From positions 1-25,655 of the IMG/VR virus record IMGVR_UViG_3300036719_001933: a DNA stretch of 25,655 nucleotides; one strand, written 5' to 3'. Every line of letters begins with the position of its first letter. Position 1 is the first letter of the stretch. This document shows positions 1 to 7,244 of the stretch, one piece after another. The notes beneath the pieces are model-generated. The model had not been told where the DNA came from, did not search any database, and worked only from the letters and a program-made list of their open reading frames with translations. The DNA comes from a virus. The position numbers and the translations under genes were made by a program.

Positions 1-66
1 GTGGAGATCGCCCGCAGCGCCGAGGAGGCGTGGGCCATCGTGTCTGATACCTACCGGCACGGCTAG
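1..66 (+). CDS. C-terminal end of an unidentified protein (5' end outside window)
   Basis: An open frame runs from the first base of the window to a TAG stop at 64-66, giving 21 residues that end in TYRHG. The segment is too short to assign a family. It is taken as the end of a real gene because the methyltransferase starts 3 bases after its stop, in the tightly packed style of the whole window. The GTG at position 1 could by chance be a start, but a 21-residue gene is less likely than the tail of a longer one. Confidence 0.4.
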   Translation: MEIARSAEEAWAIVSDTYRHG

Positions 67-69
67 CCA

Positions 70-1041
70 ATGCAGGCCCCGTTTCCATACTTCGGAGGCA
101 AGCGCCGAGCCGCGCCGATCATTTGGCAAGCGTTCGGCGACCCCGGCGGCTATGTCGAGCCGTTTGCCGGAAGCGCTGCCGTGTTGCTGGCACGCCCCGC
201 ATTTATAGGTCGCCGTGTGGAGACGATCAATGATGCAGACGGGTGGCTTATCAACGCATGGCGGGCTATCCGACACGCGCCCGATGCGGTCGCCAAACAC
301 GCGCACGGGCCGGTGTCCGAAATAGACTACCACGCCCGTTTGGCATGGCTTCAAGCTCGACGAGACGACGAGCTGGTGGCATGGCTAGAGGGCGACCCAG
401 AACACTACGATGCAAAGGCCGCAGGGTGGTGGCTCTATGTGGTCGCGTGCGGCATTGGCGACCCGTGGGGGCGTGGCCCGTGGCGCGTAGTGAATGGCAA
501 GCTGCGCAAATTGCCGCATCTGGGTAACGCCGGACAGGGCATCAACCGGAAGCTGCCGCATCTGGGTAACGCCGGACAGGGCATCAACCGGGAGCTGCCG
601 CATCTGGGTGACGCCGGAAAGGGCCTAGCGGGCTATCTTTATCGCATCGCCGAGCGACTTCGGCGCGTAAGAATTACCTGCGGGGAATGGCGCCGCGTGC
701 TAGCCCCAAGCGTGCTGCGCGCAACGACCGGCGGGGACGGTTCGACGGCGGTGCTGCTCGACCCGCCGTACGCCACCTCCGGCGACCTGTACGCTCACGG
801 CTCTAGCACGGCAAGCGATGACGCGCGGGCATGGTGCCTAACAGCTCCCGGCGCTTTGCGAGTCGTGCTGTGTGGCTATGACAACGAACACGACGAGCTG
901 CTGCGTCACGGCTGGCGTAAGCAGCAAGGCCGCGCGGGTGGCGGAGCTGGCTATAGCGTCAACCGCGACAATGGCAAGCGCGAGCGTTTGTGGATGTCTC
1001 CGGCGTGCCTAGACGACACACTATCGCTGGGCCTCACCTAG
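70..1041 (+). CDS. D12-class (Dam-like) adenine-N6 DNA methyltransferase with internal 14-residue repeats
   Basis: A 323-residue protein expected to transfer a methyl group from SAM to adenine N6 in DNA. The N-terminus has the PYFGGK motif (motif X) at residues 6-11. The SAM-binding motif I, YVEPFAGSAAV, follows at about 28-38, and the catalytic DPPY (motif IV) is at 231-234. This X-I-IV order is that of alpha-group D12 enzymes, in which the target-recognition region lies between the SAM motifs and motif IV. Residues 148-185, in that interval, are made of almost three copies of a 14-residue unit (LPHLGNAGQGINRK). No clear Shine-Dalgarno precedes the ATG. Parts of the gene are visibly less GC-rich than the structural genes, which fits acquisition as an accessory gene. 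A likely role is protection from host restriction or marking of phage DNA. Target specificity cannot be read from sequence; GATC, the usual Dam site, is frequent in the window. Confidence 0.9.
   Translation: MQAPFPYFGGKRRAAPIIWQAFGDPGGYVEPFAGSAAVLLARPAFIGRRVETINDADGWLINAWRAIRHAPDAVAKHAHGPVSEIDYHARLAWLQARRDDELVAWLEGDPEHYDAKAAGWWLYVVACGIGDPWGRGPWRVVNGKLRKLPHLGNAGQGINRKLPHLGNAGQGINRELPHLGDAGKGLAGYLYRIAERLRRVRITCGEWRRVLAPSVLRATTGGDGSTAVLLDPPYATSGDLYAHGSSTASDDARAWCLTAPGALRVVLCGYDNEHDELLRHGWRKQQGRAGGGAGYSVNRDNGKRERLWMSPACLDDTLSLGLT
511..624 (+). repeat. 42-bp tandem repeat, about 2.7 copies, inside the DNA methyltransferase gene
   Basis: The copies lie at 511-552, 553-594 and 595-624 (partial). 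Copies 1 and 2 match at 40 of 42 bases, and the 30-base third copy matches copy 2 at 28 of 30. The unit is a whole number of codons (14), so gain or loss of a copy keeps the frame. It encodes LPHLGNAGQGINRK-type units between the SAM-binding and catalytic motifs. Confidence 0.95.
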
Positions 1042-1058
1042 CCCACTAGCTTTCTACC

Positions 1059-1382
1059 ATGACCCCGACCCGTCCCGATTGGCTCACCATCCCGGAAGCC
1101 GCCGCGCTGCTCGGGGTCAGCCGCCAAGCCGTTCACAAGTTGTGCGACCTTGAGCCCATCGTCATCCGCGCCCGCCAGGTCAACGGACTAAACGCCCAGC
1201 GCCGGGTGCTGCACCTCGACACCGCTGACGTGCTTTCCCTGCGCGAGCAGCGCCACGCCAAGGGCCAGCCGGTCGGCCCGATCCCGTGGCCGGTCGAGGC
1301 CAGCCACCCGCCCGAGGTGCCGCCCGTGCCGCCCATGCCGCGCTTTGTGGGGCTGGGGATGCCGACCTTCCGCCCGTTCTAG
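1059..1382 (+). CDS. Small helix-turn-helix DNA-binding protein (excisionase/MerR-like fold), upstream of terminase genes
   Basis: A 107-residue protein. Residues 9-30 (LTIPEAAALLGVSRQAVHKL and onward) are a typical HTH_17/excisionase-type winged-helix signature: an alanine-rich first helix, the turn GVS, and a recognition helix RQAVHKLCD. Residues 31-66 could form the wing and a following helix. The last 40 residues are proline-rich and probably flexible. It lies 17 bases after the methyltransferase and directly upstream of the terminase region. It could be a small terminase subunit, since these bind DNA through HTH domains, or a regulator; I cannot decide between them. There is no strong ribosome binding site. 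The HTH fold is fairly secure and the role is inference. Confidence 0.7.
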   Translation: MTPTRPDWLTIPEAAALLGVSRQAVHKLCDLEPIVIRARQVNGLNAQRRVLHLDTADVLSLREQRHAKGQPVGPIPWPVEASHPPEVPPVPPMPRFVGLGMPTFRPF

Positions 1383-1395
1383 CTGTGGGGAACCT

Positions 1396-1740
1396 GTGAC
1401 TAAAAAAAAGCGACCCGCCGCGAGCCTAGCCAACCTGAAGCCTTTCAAGCCGGGGCACGATCCGCGCCGCAATATGAAGGGACCGCCCAAGCTCCCGGAC
1501 CTGCGCGAGGCCCTTGCCCGCGTGCTGTCCGAAGAAGAGGGCGGCATGACGGCCCTAGAGCAAACGATCCGCGCCCTGCGCGCCAAGGCTGCCGAGGGGG
1601 ACGTGCGGGCCGCCGAAGCCCTGCTGGATCGCGCGTTCGGCAAGGCCGTGCAGCGCACCGACGTGACCAGCGGGGACAAGCCCATCGCGACCCCGCCCAT
1701 CGCCTGGATTCCCGTCCCCCATGTGGAGCCGCCCCGATGA
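1396..1740 (+). CDS. DUF5681-like phage protein, candidate small terminase or packaging accessory
   Basis: A 114-residue protein read from GTG 1396. An upstream in-frame ATG at 1345 would overlap the previous gene by 38 bases and add residues unlike the family, so I prefer the GTG. The N-terminus is very basic (TKKKRP), followed by FKPGHDPRRNMKGPPK, which resembles the FKPGQSGNPxGRPK signature of DUF5681 proteins found in phages next to terminase genes. The rest is predicted helical, with a motif close to the family's LLDRAFGKAVQ. Codons 3-5 form a run of eight A, unusual in this GC-rich sequence. The gene ends in a 4-base ATGA overlap with the next one, implying translational coupling. The function of DUF5681 is not established; the position suggests a role in DNA packaging. 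Confidence 0.65.
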   Translation: MTKKKRPAASLANLKPFKPGHDPRRNMKGPPKLPDLREALARVLSEEEGGMTALEQTIRALRAKAAEGDVRAAEALLDRAFGKAVQRTDVTSGDKPIATPPIAWIPVPHVEPPR

Positions 1741-2372
1741 CCGACACCACAGGCACCGCCCGCCAGCCCCACGAAATGTGGTGGTCGCACCACATCCAAG
1801 CGCGCGGCATCACCGGCTCGACCTTCGCGGGGTGGCTGTCGCAATCGGACCCGCACAGCCGTCGCGCGGTGTTCCAGCAGGTCGAGACGCTCGGGGCACG
1901 GTCGGTGCTGGAGTTCGGCCCCGGCACGTTCCTCGACTATCAGACCTACTGGCGCGCTCACCCGTGGATCGGCTACCGGGCGGTGGAGCTGACGCCCGAG
2001 CTGGTCGCCTACGGGCAAGGGCTGGGGGCGCAGGTCGCGCTCGGCAGCATCGCCAGCGTGGACCACTACGGACAGGCCGACGTGGCGTATTGCCGGCATG
2101 TGCTGGAGCATCTGCCCGGCTATCACAACGCCTTGGAGACGCTGCTCGCCCACGCCCGCCGCGCCGTGGTGGTCGTGTTCTTTCAGCTCGGGGAGGGGGA
2201 CCAGGACAGCATCGTGGTGGACCAGACGTTGGCCCACGGCACCTACTGCAACGTCTACAGCCGCCAGCGCCTAGAGGCGTGGCTCACCGCGCGTGGCCTG
2301 CGCTATAGCTGGGCGCGGCCCGCCACCGACCACATCCTCACCATCTATATGGATGAGCAGCGCGCCGGGTGA
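1737..2372 (+). CDS. Class I SAM-dependent methyltransferase inserted in the packaging module
   Basis: A 211-residue protein with a Rossmann-type methyltransferase core. Motif I is SVLEFGPGTFLDY, an acidic end of strand 2 appears in RAVELTPELVAYG, and a motif-IV-like segment reads ADVAYCRHVLEHLP. The VLEHLP signature is typical of Methyltransf_11/12/23-type enzymes acting on small molecules, sugars or proteins rather than DNA. No DPPY or NPPY motif is present, so a DNA adenine methylase is unlikely. It overlaps the upstream gene by 4 bases and terL by 20, so it is fully built into the packaging operon, an unusual place for such an enzyme. The substrate is unknown. With two glycosyltransferases in the same operon, methylation of a glycan or nucleotide sugar is one possibility (inference). 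Confidence 0.8.
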   Translation: MTDTTGTARQPHEMWWSHHIQARGITGSTFAGWLSQSDPHSRRAVFQQVETLGARSVLEFGPGTFLDYQTYWRAHPWIGYRAVELTPELVAYGQGLGAQVALGSIASVDHYGQADVAYCRHVLEHLPGYHNALETLLAHARRAVVVVFFQLGEGDQDSIVVDQTLAHGTYCNVYSRQRLEAWLTARGLRYSWARPATDHILTIYMDEQRAG

Positions 2373-3603
2373 GCCCCGCCCGCTGGAGCTGCTGAGTGCC
2401 TACCAGCCGCTATTCAACCCCGCCCCCGCGTGGCGCTACGCCTTCCTGACGGGCGGGCGCGGCGGCGGCAAATCGTTTCATACAGCGCTGTTCCTGCTCA
2501 ACCTGACGTACGAGGCGGGGCACGTCATCCTGTTTACCCGCTGGACGATGGTGGCGGCGTCCATCTCGATCATCCCGGAGTTTGTGGACAAGATCGAGCT
2601 ATTGGGGCTGGCCGACGACTTCGACGTGACGCGCGACACGATCCGCAACCGGCGCACCGGCTCGGCCATCCTGTTTCGCGGCATCAAGACCAGCAGCGGC
2701 AACCAGTCGGCACGGCTCAAGTCGATTCAGGGCGTGACCACCTGGGTGTTGGACGAGGCCGAGGAGCTGGTCGATGCCAAGAGCTTCGACACCATCGACT
2801 ATAGCATTCGACAGGTAGACCGCCCCAACCGGGTGGTCCTCGTCCTCAACCCCGCCGCCCGGACCCATTTCCTCTATGAGCGGTTCGTGGCCGAGCGGCG
2901 TGACGACACGCTGTACATCCACACGACCTACCAGCAGAACGCGCACAACCTGAGCCCGTCGTTCATTGAGCAAGCCGAGCGGCTGCGCGACACCAACCCC
3001 CAGCGATACCGGCACGTCTTTCTCGGCGAGTGGACGCACGCCACCGAGGGGCTGCTATGGACGGGGGCGGACATTGTGCGGGCGCGCGTCGAGCAGGCCC
3101 CCGACAACTTCGCCAGAGTGCTGGTGGGCGTAGACCCCGCGGTGACGGCCAACACGGCCAGCAACGAGACGGGCATCGTCGTCGTGGGGCTAGGCCGCGA
3201 CCGCCGCGGCTATGTGCTAGAGGACCTGAGCGGGCGCTATAGCCCCGCGCAATGGGGCGCGGTGGCGATTGACGCCGCACGGCGTTGGGGCGGGAGCATC
3301 GTGGCCGAGGTCAACCAGGGCGGGGACATGGTGCGGTCGGTGCTCGCCGCGCAGGGCGACAAGGCGCACGGCGTCCGCATCGTCGATGTCCGGGCCACGA
3401 AGGGCAAGCTGGCCCGTGCCGAGCCGGTCTACGCGCTGTACCAGGAGGGGCGGGTGTTCCACGTCGGGCAGCTCCCGATCCTCGAGCAGCAGATGGCGAG
3501 CTTCCGCCCGGACGCCATGGACGGCAGCCCTGACCGCGTGGACGCGCTCGTCTGGGCGCTGTCGTCGCTGATGCTCAAGCAGGTCGAGGCGTTCGTGGTC
3601 TAG
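2353..3603 (+). CDS. terL: Terminase large subunit (ATPase-nuclease)
   Basis: A 416-residue packaging motor protein that translocates phage DNA into the prohead and cuts it. The ATPase half carries Walker A GGRGGGKS (residues 34-41) and Walker B WVLDEAEEL (D134, E135). A segment LVLNPAARTHF, near where the coupling motif is expected, follows. The nuclease half has an RNase H-like acidic set: D261 in VGVDPA, E319 in VAEVNQGG and D397 in DRVDALVWA. These match the terminase_3/terminase_6C type. Length is normal. The start chosen is ATG 2353, giving a 20-base overlap with the methyltransferase gene; an ATG at 2293 would add 20 residues translated from inside that gene. Walker and nuclease motifs are intact, so the enzyme should be active. 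Confidence 0.96.
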   Translation: MSSAPGEPRPLELLSAYQPLFNPAPAWRYAFLTGGRGGGKSFHTALFLLNLTYEAGHVILFTRWTMVAASISIIPEFVDKIELLGLADDFDVTRDTIRNRRTGSAILFRGIKTSSGNQSARLKSIQGVTTWVLDEAEELVDAKSFDTIDYSIRQVDRPNRVVLVLNPAARTHFLYERFVAERRDDTLYIHTTYQQNAHNLSPSFIEQAERLRDTNPQRYRHVFLGEWTHATEGLLWTGADIVRARVEQAPDNFARVLVGVDPAVTANTASNETGIVVVGLGRDRRGYVLEDLSGRYSPAQWGAVAIDAARRWGGSIVAEVNQGGDMVRSVLAAQGDKAHGVRIVDVRATKGKLARAEPVYALYQEGRVFHVGQLPILEQQMASFRPDAMDGSPDRVDALVWALSSLMLKQVEAFVV

Positions 3604-3665
3604 GTGCTGGTCTAGTCAACCGGCCAGCTTGCGGCGGGGACCATGCCGCGCCTAGCGTTCGGACC

Positions 3666-6461
3666 ATGGCTGACGCCCCGGCCCCTGTGGCCGTCCCGAC
3701 CCTGCGCGAGCGCGTAGGGCTCGCCTTGAAGGCGCTGCGCGGGGACATCACCGCGCCCGACGCATCCCGCGCCGTCATCCCGCTGACGTACCCGAATTTC
3801 CCCGGTTTGACCGGCACGACCGGCCAGCCGCAGAACGGGCTCGCCAGCGGCACGCCGCAGATGTCGCTGGTCCGCACGGCCAACCCGCAAGAGTACAAGC
3901 CCGAGGGCGCGTCGATCCGCGTCGAGGGGTTCAGCAAGCACCCGGTCGTCCATGCGTGTATGCGCGTGATCGCCGACACGGTGGCGTCGGTGCCGCTTAT
4001 CGTGCTGCGCGCGCGGGGTGACTTTGAATCGCGCGTGCCCGAGGCGCACCCGCTCCAGCGGCTGCTGGACTACCCCGGCCCACGGTTCACGGCCCGCACC
4101 ATGCGCGCGCGGCTGGCGGTCGACTTCCTAGGCTACGGCAACGCCATGCTGGAGATGGACCGCGGCCCGTCCGGCGTGGGCTTGCCGCGGCGACTTGGGT
4201 CTATCAACCCGGAGTCGCTTCAGTCGGTGTGGGTAGACACGGACGGCGACCCGCGGCGGTACGACTACGCCAACTGGAGCGGGATCATCGTGCAGCGGGA
4301 CGTGGCGGACATCATCCACGTCCGCGACCTGGAGATGCCGCGTCCGTTCACCCCCGACGCGTTCGGTTTCCCCCGCGGGGCCACGGCGCTGGCGTCCATC
4401 GCGGCCGACAACGAGGCCACGAAGTACGTCCGCCAGGTCGTGACCAACGACGGCACCCCGACCTTCGCCGTGCTGTTGGCCGACGAGGCTACGCAGGATG
4501 ACGCCACGGCCATGCAAGACCGCTACCGGGCCCGCGTGGTGGACCGCGGCAAGCGTGGCACCCCCGCCTTCTTCGGAGCCGTAAAGGACATCAAGCCCCT
4601 TGGCTTTACGCTGTCGGACCTAGAGTTCCCCGACCTGCGCCGGGTGTCCCGCGAGGACATTTGCGCGGCGTTCGGCGTGGACCCGCGGATGATCGGGATC
4701 GCGAGCGCCACTAGTGACGCTGGGCTGTCGGGCGCACAGTACGTCGAGGCGCGCGCGCGGCTGGTGCAGCACACCATTGAGCCCATGCTGGCCGCGATTG
4801 AGGACGAGTTGAACCATTGGCTCGCCCCCGAGTTTGGGGACGTGTGGATCAGTTACGACCACGACATGCTGCGCGAGCTGGTCGAGGACGACAGCGCCAC
4901 CAGCACGCGCGTCCGGGCCGAATTCCGCGACGGGCTGCGGACGTGGGAGGAGTCGCGCCGTGCGCTGCGGCTGTCCCCCATCCCTGAGCCCACCGACACC
5001 ATCCTCATTAGCGCCGGTGGCACGCTCACGCCCGCCGCGGTGGCCGTCATCGACCCGCGCATGGTGGCCGATCAAGCGCCCGCGCAGGACGACGAGGTTC
5101 CGGCCGGTGCGCCCACGGGTGCGCCTGCCGACGCCGCCTCAACTCTTGAGGCGCCCACGAACGGCGGCGGACTGGCGATCAACTTGAATGGCGCGCAGAT
5201 CGCGGCGGCGAAGGACATCATCCTGGCCGTGGCGGCGGGCCAGCTCCCGCGCGGCAGCGGGATCGCGATGCTGCAAATTCTGTTTGGCTTGAGCCCCGAG
5301 GAGGCCGAGCGTCTGATCGGGGACGCTGGCACGGGCGCGCCGACACAGCCCAACATCATTGAAGGGGCTGGCACGGTCACCGATACCGTGGCACCAACCT
5401 CCCGGCCTGCGCCGTCGTCTATGGACAGCGAGGACGAACCCGACGACGAGGAAAGCAATGGCCGCTCGGCGCAACGTGTTTCGGCAGGAGGTGCCCCCGT
5501 ACCGGCGCGTGCTGCCGTGGCGGCGGTGGCAGCGATCCAAAAGGCACCGGCTCCCGCTGGTGCGGCGGTACGGAATGCCAGCCCTCTGGTAGACGAGCAA
5601 GGCCGCCCCTACTGGGTGCATCACCCCGAGGTGCTGCGCGCCCCGCTGTACCGCGAGGACGGCGAGCCGAACGAGGACCACATCCTGTACCGCTACTGGA
5701 AGCGGCAGGTGTCGGAGATGGACCGGCAGGAAGCGCCGTTCTATAGCACCGCGCGCGAGCGGTTCCGCGAGGACGCCAAGGGCGTAGCCGCGATGTTCGC
5801 CAAGGCGACCCGCGCGGACGACCCGGTGTTGGACGCCATCGAGCGGCAGGTGCGCGCCAACTACGCCAAGGGCGGGGACTACTACGCCGCGTGGCGGGCC
5901 GCGTATCTGGAGCTGATCGAGCGCATGTACCTCTTCGGCGCGCAGGAGGTGGCGGGCGCGGGGTTCAGCTTCGGGCTCAAGCCCGCCAGCGTGCTGGACG
6001 CCATCGCCAATCGCGCCGACCGGCTGGCCGAGCTGATCGGGGAGACGACCGCCAACCAGGTGACCGCGGCAATCCGGTCCGCCGAGCTGGCCGAGCTAAG
6101 TGTGGCCGAGACGGCGCGGCTGATTCAGGCCAGCGTATACGGCGAGCAGATGACCGACGTGCGGGCCACGCGCATTGCCAAGACCGAGGTGGCGGGGGCA
6201 CAGTCGCAGGGCTCATGGGATCAAGCCAAGGCCGAAGGCGACCTGTTCCGCGCGAAGCAGTGGCTGGCTTTCGAGGACAGCAAGACTCGCCCCACGCACG
6301 CCGCGGCAGGGGCACAGCCGCCCATCGGCATGGATGACGCGTTCGGCAACGGCTTGCTCTATCCGCTGGACCCACGCGGCCCCGCGGGCGAGGTCATCAA
6401 CTGCCGCTGCACGTTGGCCTATTACACCGAAACCGCCGAGGAGGCGCAGGGCGTCCTATGA
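3666..6461 (+). CDS. Portal protein fused to Mu gpF-like minor head protein
   Basis: One uninterrupted 931-residue frame. Residues about 80-470 form an HK97-family portal. Recognisable parts are HACMRVIADTVASVPLIVL near 95-115, the LLDYPGPRFTARTMRARL segment, and SREDICAAFGVDPRMIGI near 330-350. Residues about 470-660 are an Ala/Pro/Gly-rich, low-complexity linker. Residues about 675-925 resemble the Mu gpF (phage head morphogenesis) family: RIAKTEVAGAQ near 836, a TRPTHAA segment, and the C-terminal GEVINCRCTL with C913 and C915. The portal forms the dodecameric DNA gate at the capsid vertex. MuF proteins are minor head components, usually a separate gene. A 62-base spacer precedes it without a clear Shine-Dalgarno. 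It overlaps the protease gene by 4 bases. Confidence 0.92.
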   Translation: MADAPAPVAVPTLRERVGLALKALRGDITAPDASRAVIPLTYPNFPGLTGTTGQPQNGLASGTPQMSLVRTANPQEYKPEGASIRVEGFSKHPVVHACMRVIADTVASVPLIVLRARGDFESRVPEAHPLQRLLDYPGPRFTARTMRARLAVDFLGYGNAMLEMDRGPSGVGLPRRLGSINPESLQSVWVDTDGDPRRYDYANWSGIIVQRDVADIIHVRDLEMPRPFTPDAFGFPRGATALASIAADNEATKYVRQVVTNDGTPTFAVLLADEATQDDATAMQDRYRARVVDRGKRGTPAFFGAVKDIKPLGFTLSDLEFPDLRRVSREDICAAFGVDPRMIGIASATSDAGLSGAQYVEARARLVQHTIEPMLAAIEDELNHWLAPEFGDVWISYDHDMLRELVEDDSATSTRVRAEFRDGLRTWEESRRALRLSPIPEPTDTILISAGGTLTPAAVAVIDPRMVADQAPAQDDEVPAGAPTGAPADAASTLEAPTNGGGLAINLNGAQIAAAKDIILAVAAGQLPRGSGIAMLQILFGLSPEEAERLIGDAGTGAPTQPNIIEGAGTVTDTVAPTSRPAPSSMDSEDEPDDEESNGRSAQRVSAGGAPVPARAAVAAVAAIQKAPAPAGAAVRNASPLVDEQGRPYWVHHPEVLRAPLYREDGEPNEDHILYRYWKRQVSEMDRQEAPFYSTARERFREDAKGVAAMFAKATRADDPVLDAIERQVRANYAKGGDYYAAWRAAYLELIERMYLFGAQEVAGAGFSFGLKPASVLDAIANRADRLAELIGETTANQVTAAIRSAELAELSVAETARLIQASVYGEQMTDVRATRIAKTEVAGAQSQGSWDQAKAEGDLFRAKQWLAFEDSKTRPTHAAAGAQPPIGMDDAFGNGLLYPLDPRGPAGEVINCRCTLAYYTETAEEAQGVL

Positions 6462-7231
6462 CCGTACAGACTGTGACGCTGCACCGCCGCGAGGTGGCGC
6501 TGGAGACGCGCCAAGATGAGCTACCCGCGGGTATTGCGGGGCGCATCACCGGCGTGGCCCTGACGTATGAGCAGGTCGACACCTACGGCACCGTGTTTGC
6601 GCGCGGCTGCGCGAAGCGCACCATCGACCTCAAGGTCAAGGCGCGCAAGGTTCCCTTCCTCATGGACCATGAGCGCGAGGTCGATGCCCATGTGGGCGTG
6701 GTCGCCAGCCTCACGGACACCGGGGACGCGCTGGTGATGGTCGCCGACCTGTTCGACACCGAGGGTGGTCGGGCCGCGAAAGAATACGTCCAAGCCGTCA
6801 TGGCCGCGGGCGCGTTTACCGGCCTGTCGATTGGGTTCGTGCCCAAGCGCACCGAGATGGCGACCCTTGACGGGAAGATGGTCGAACGCTTCCTAGAGAT
6901 TGAGCTGCGCGAGATCAGCTTGACCCCCATGCCCAGCGTCCCCGGCACCGATGTGTTGGGCGCGCGCAAGGATGTACCCGAGCAGCCCCGCGCCTCCGTG
7001 CGCACGGACCGCGACCTGCTCATGCTAGCCGCCCGCACGGCGCTCGACGCCTTGAGCGTCACCGACCGACAGGCGGTGCTGGATGCCTACGCCTCCCCGT
7101 ACCTGGACGATGCGGCCTCGGGCACGCGCGCGGAATGCTGCGCCCCGCCCACGCCGCCGCCAGCCCGCGAGGACGCGGCGGTCCCGATGGCCGACCGGCT
7201 CAAGGCCGTGCGGCAGACTTACTCCGTATAA
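6458..7231 (+). CDS. HK97-family prohead protease
   Basis: A 257-residue serine protease that would cleave the N-terminal delta region of the capsid protein and other head proteins during maturation. The family layout is present: an N-terminal GRITGVALTYEQVDTYGTVF region, the catalytic histidine H71 in LMDHE, the catalytic serine S124 in GLSIGF, and a conserved acidic segment ELREISLTPMP around residue 152. The final 80 residues are less conserved and include a CC pair and a proline-rich stretch. It starts inside the portal stop codon (ATGA overlap) and ends 13 bases before the capsid gene, the usual portal-protease-capsid order. Confidence 0.95.
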   Translation: MTVQTVTLHRREVALETRQDELPAGIAGRITGVALTYEQVDTYGTVFARGCAKRTIDLKVKARKVPFLMDHEREVDAHVGVVASLTDTGDALVMVADLFDTEGGRAAKEYVQAVMAAGAFTGLSIGFVPKRTEMATLDGKMVERFLEIELREISLTPMPSVPGTDVLGARKDVPEQPRASVRTDRDLLMLAARTALDALSVTDRQAVLDAYASPYLDDAASGTRAECCAPPTPPPAREDAAVPMADRLKAVRQTYSV

Positions 7232-7244
7232 CACCGAGGACACC

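Noticed and set aside
949-955. Recurring CTATAGC word (about eight copies across the window)
   Set aside because: Every copy I checked encodes Tyr-Ser (TAT AGC) in frame, and TAC AGC is also used. Codon choice is enough to explain it without a regulatory role.
1188-2237. 349-residue minus-strand frame, and similar ones at 7827-8687, 8785-9675, 12595-13638 and 23516-24469
   Set aside because: All are exact shadows of well-supported plus-strand genes, with low-complexity Arg/Gly/His-rich translations and no motif.
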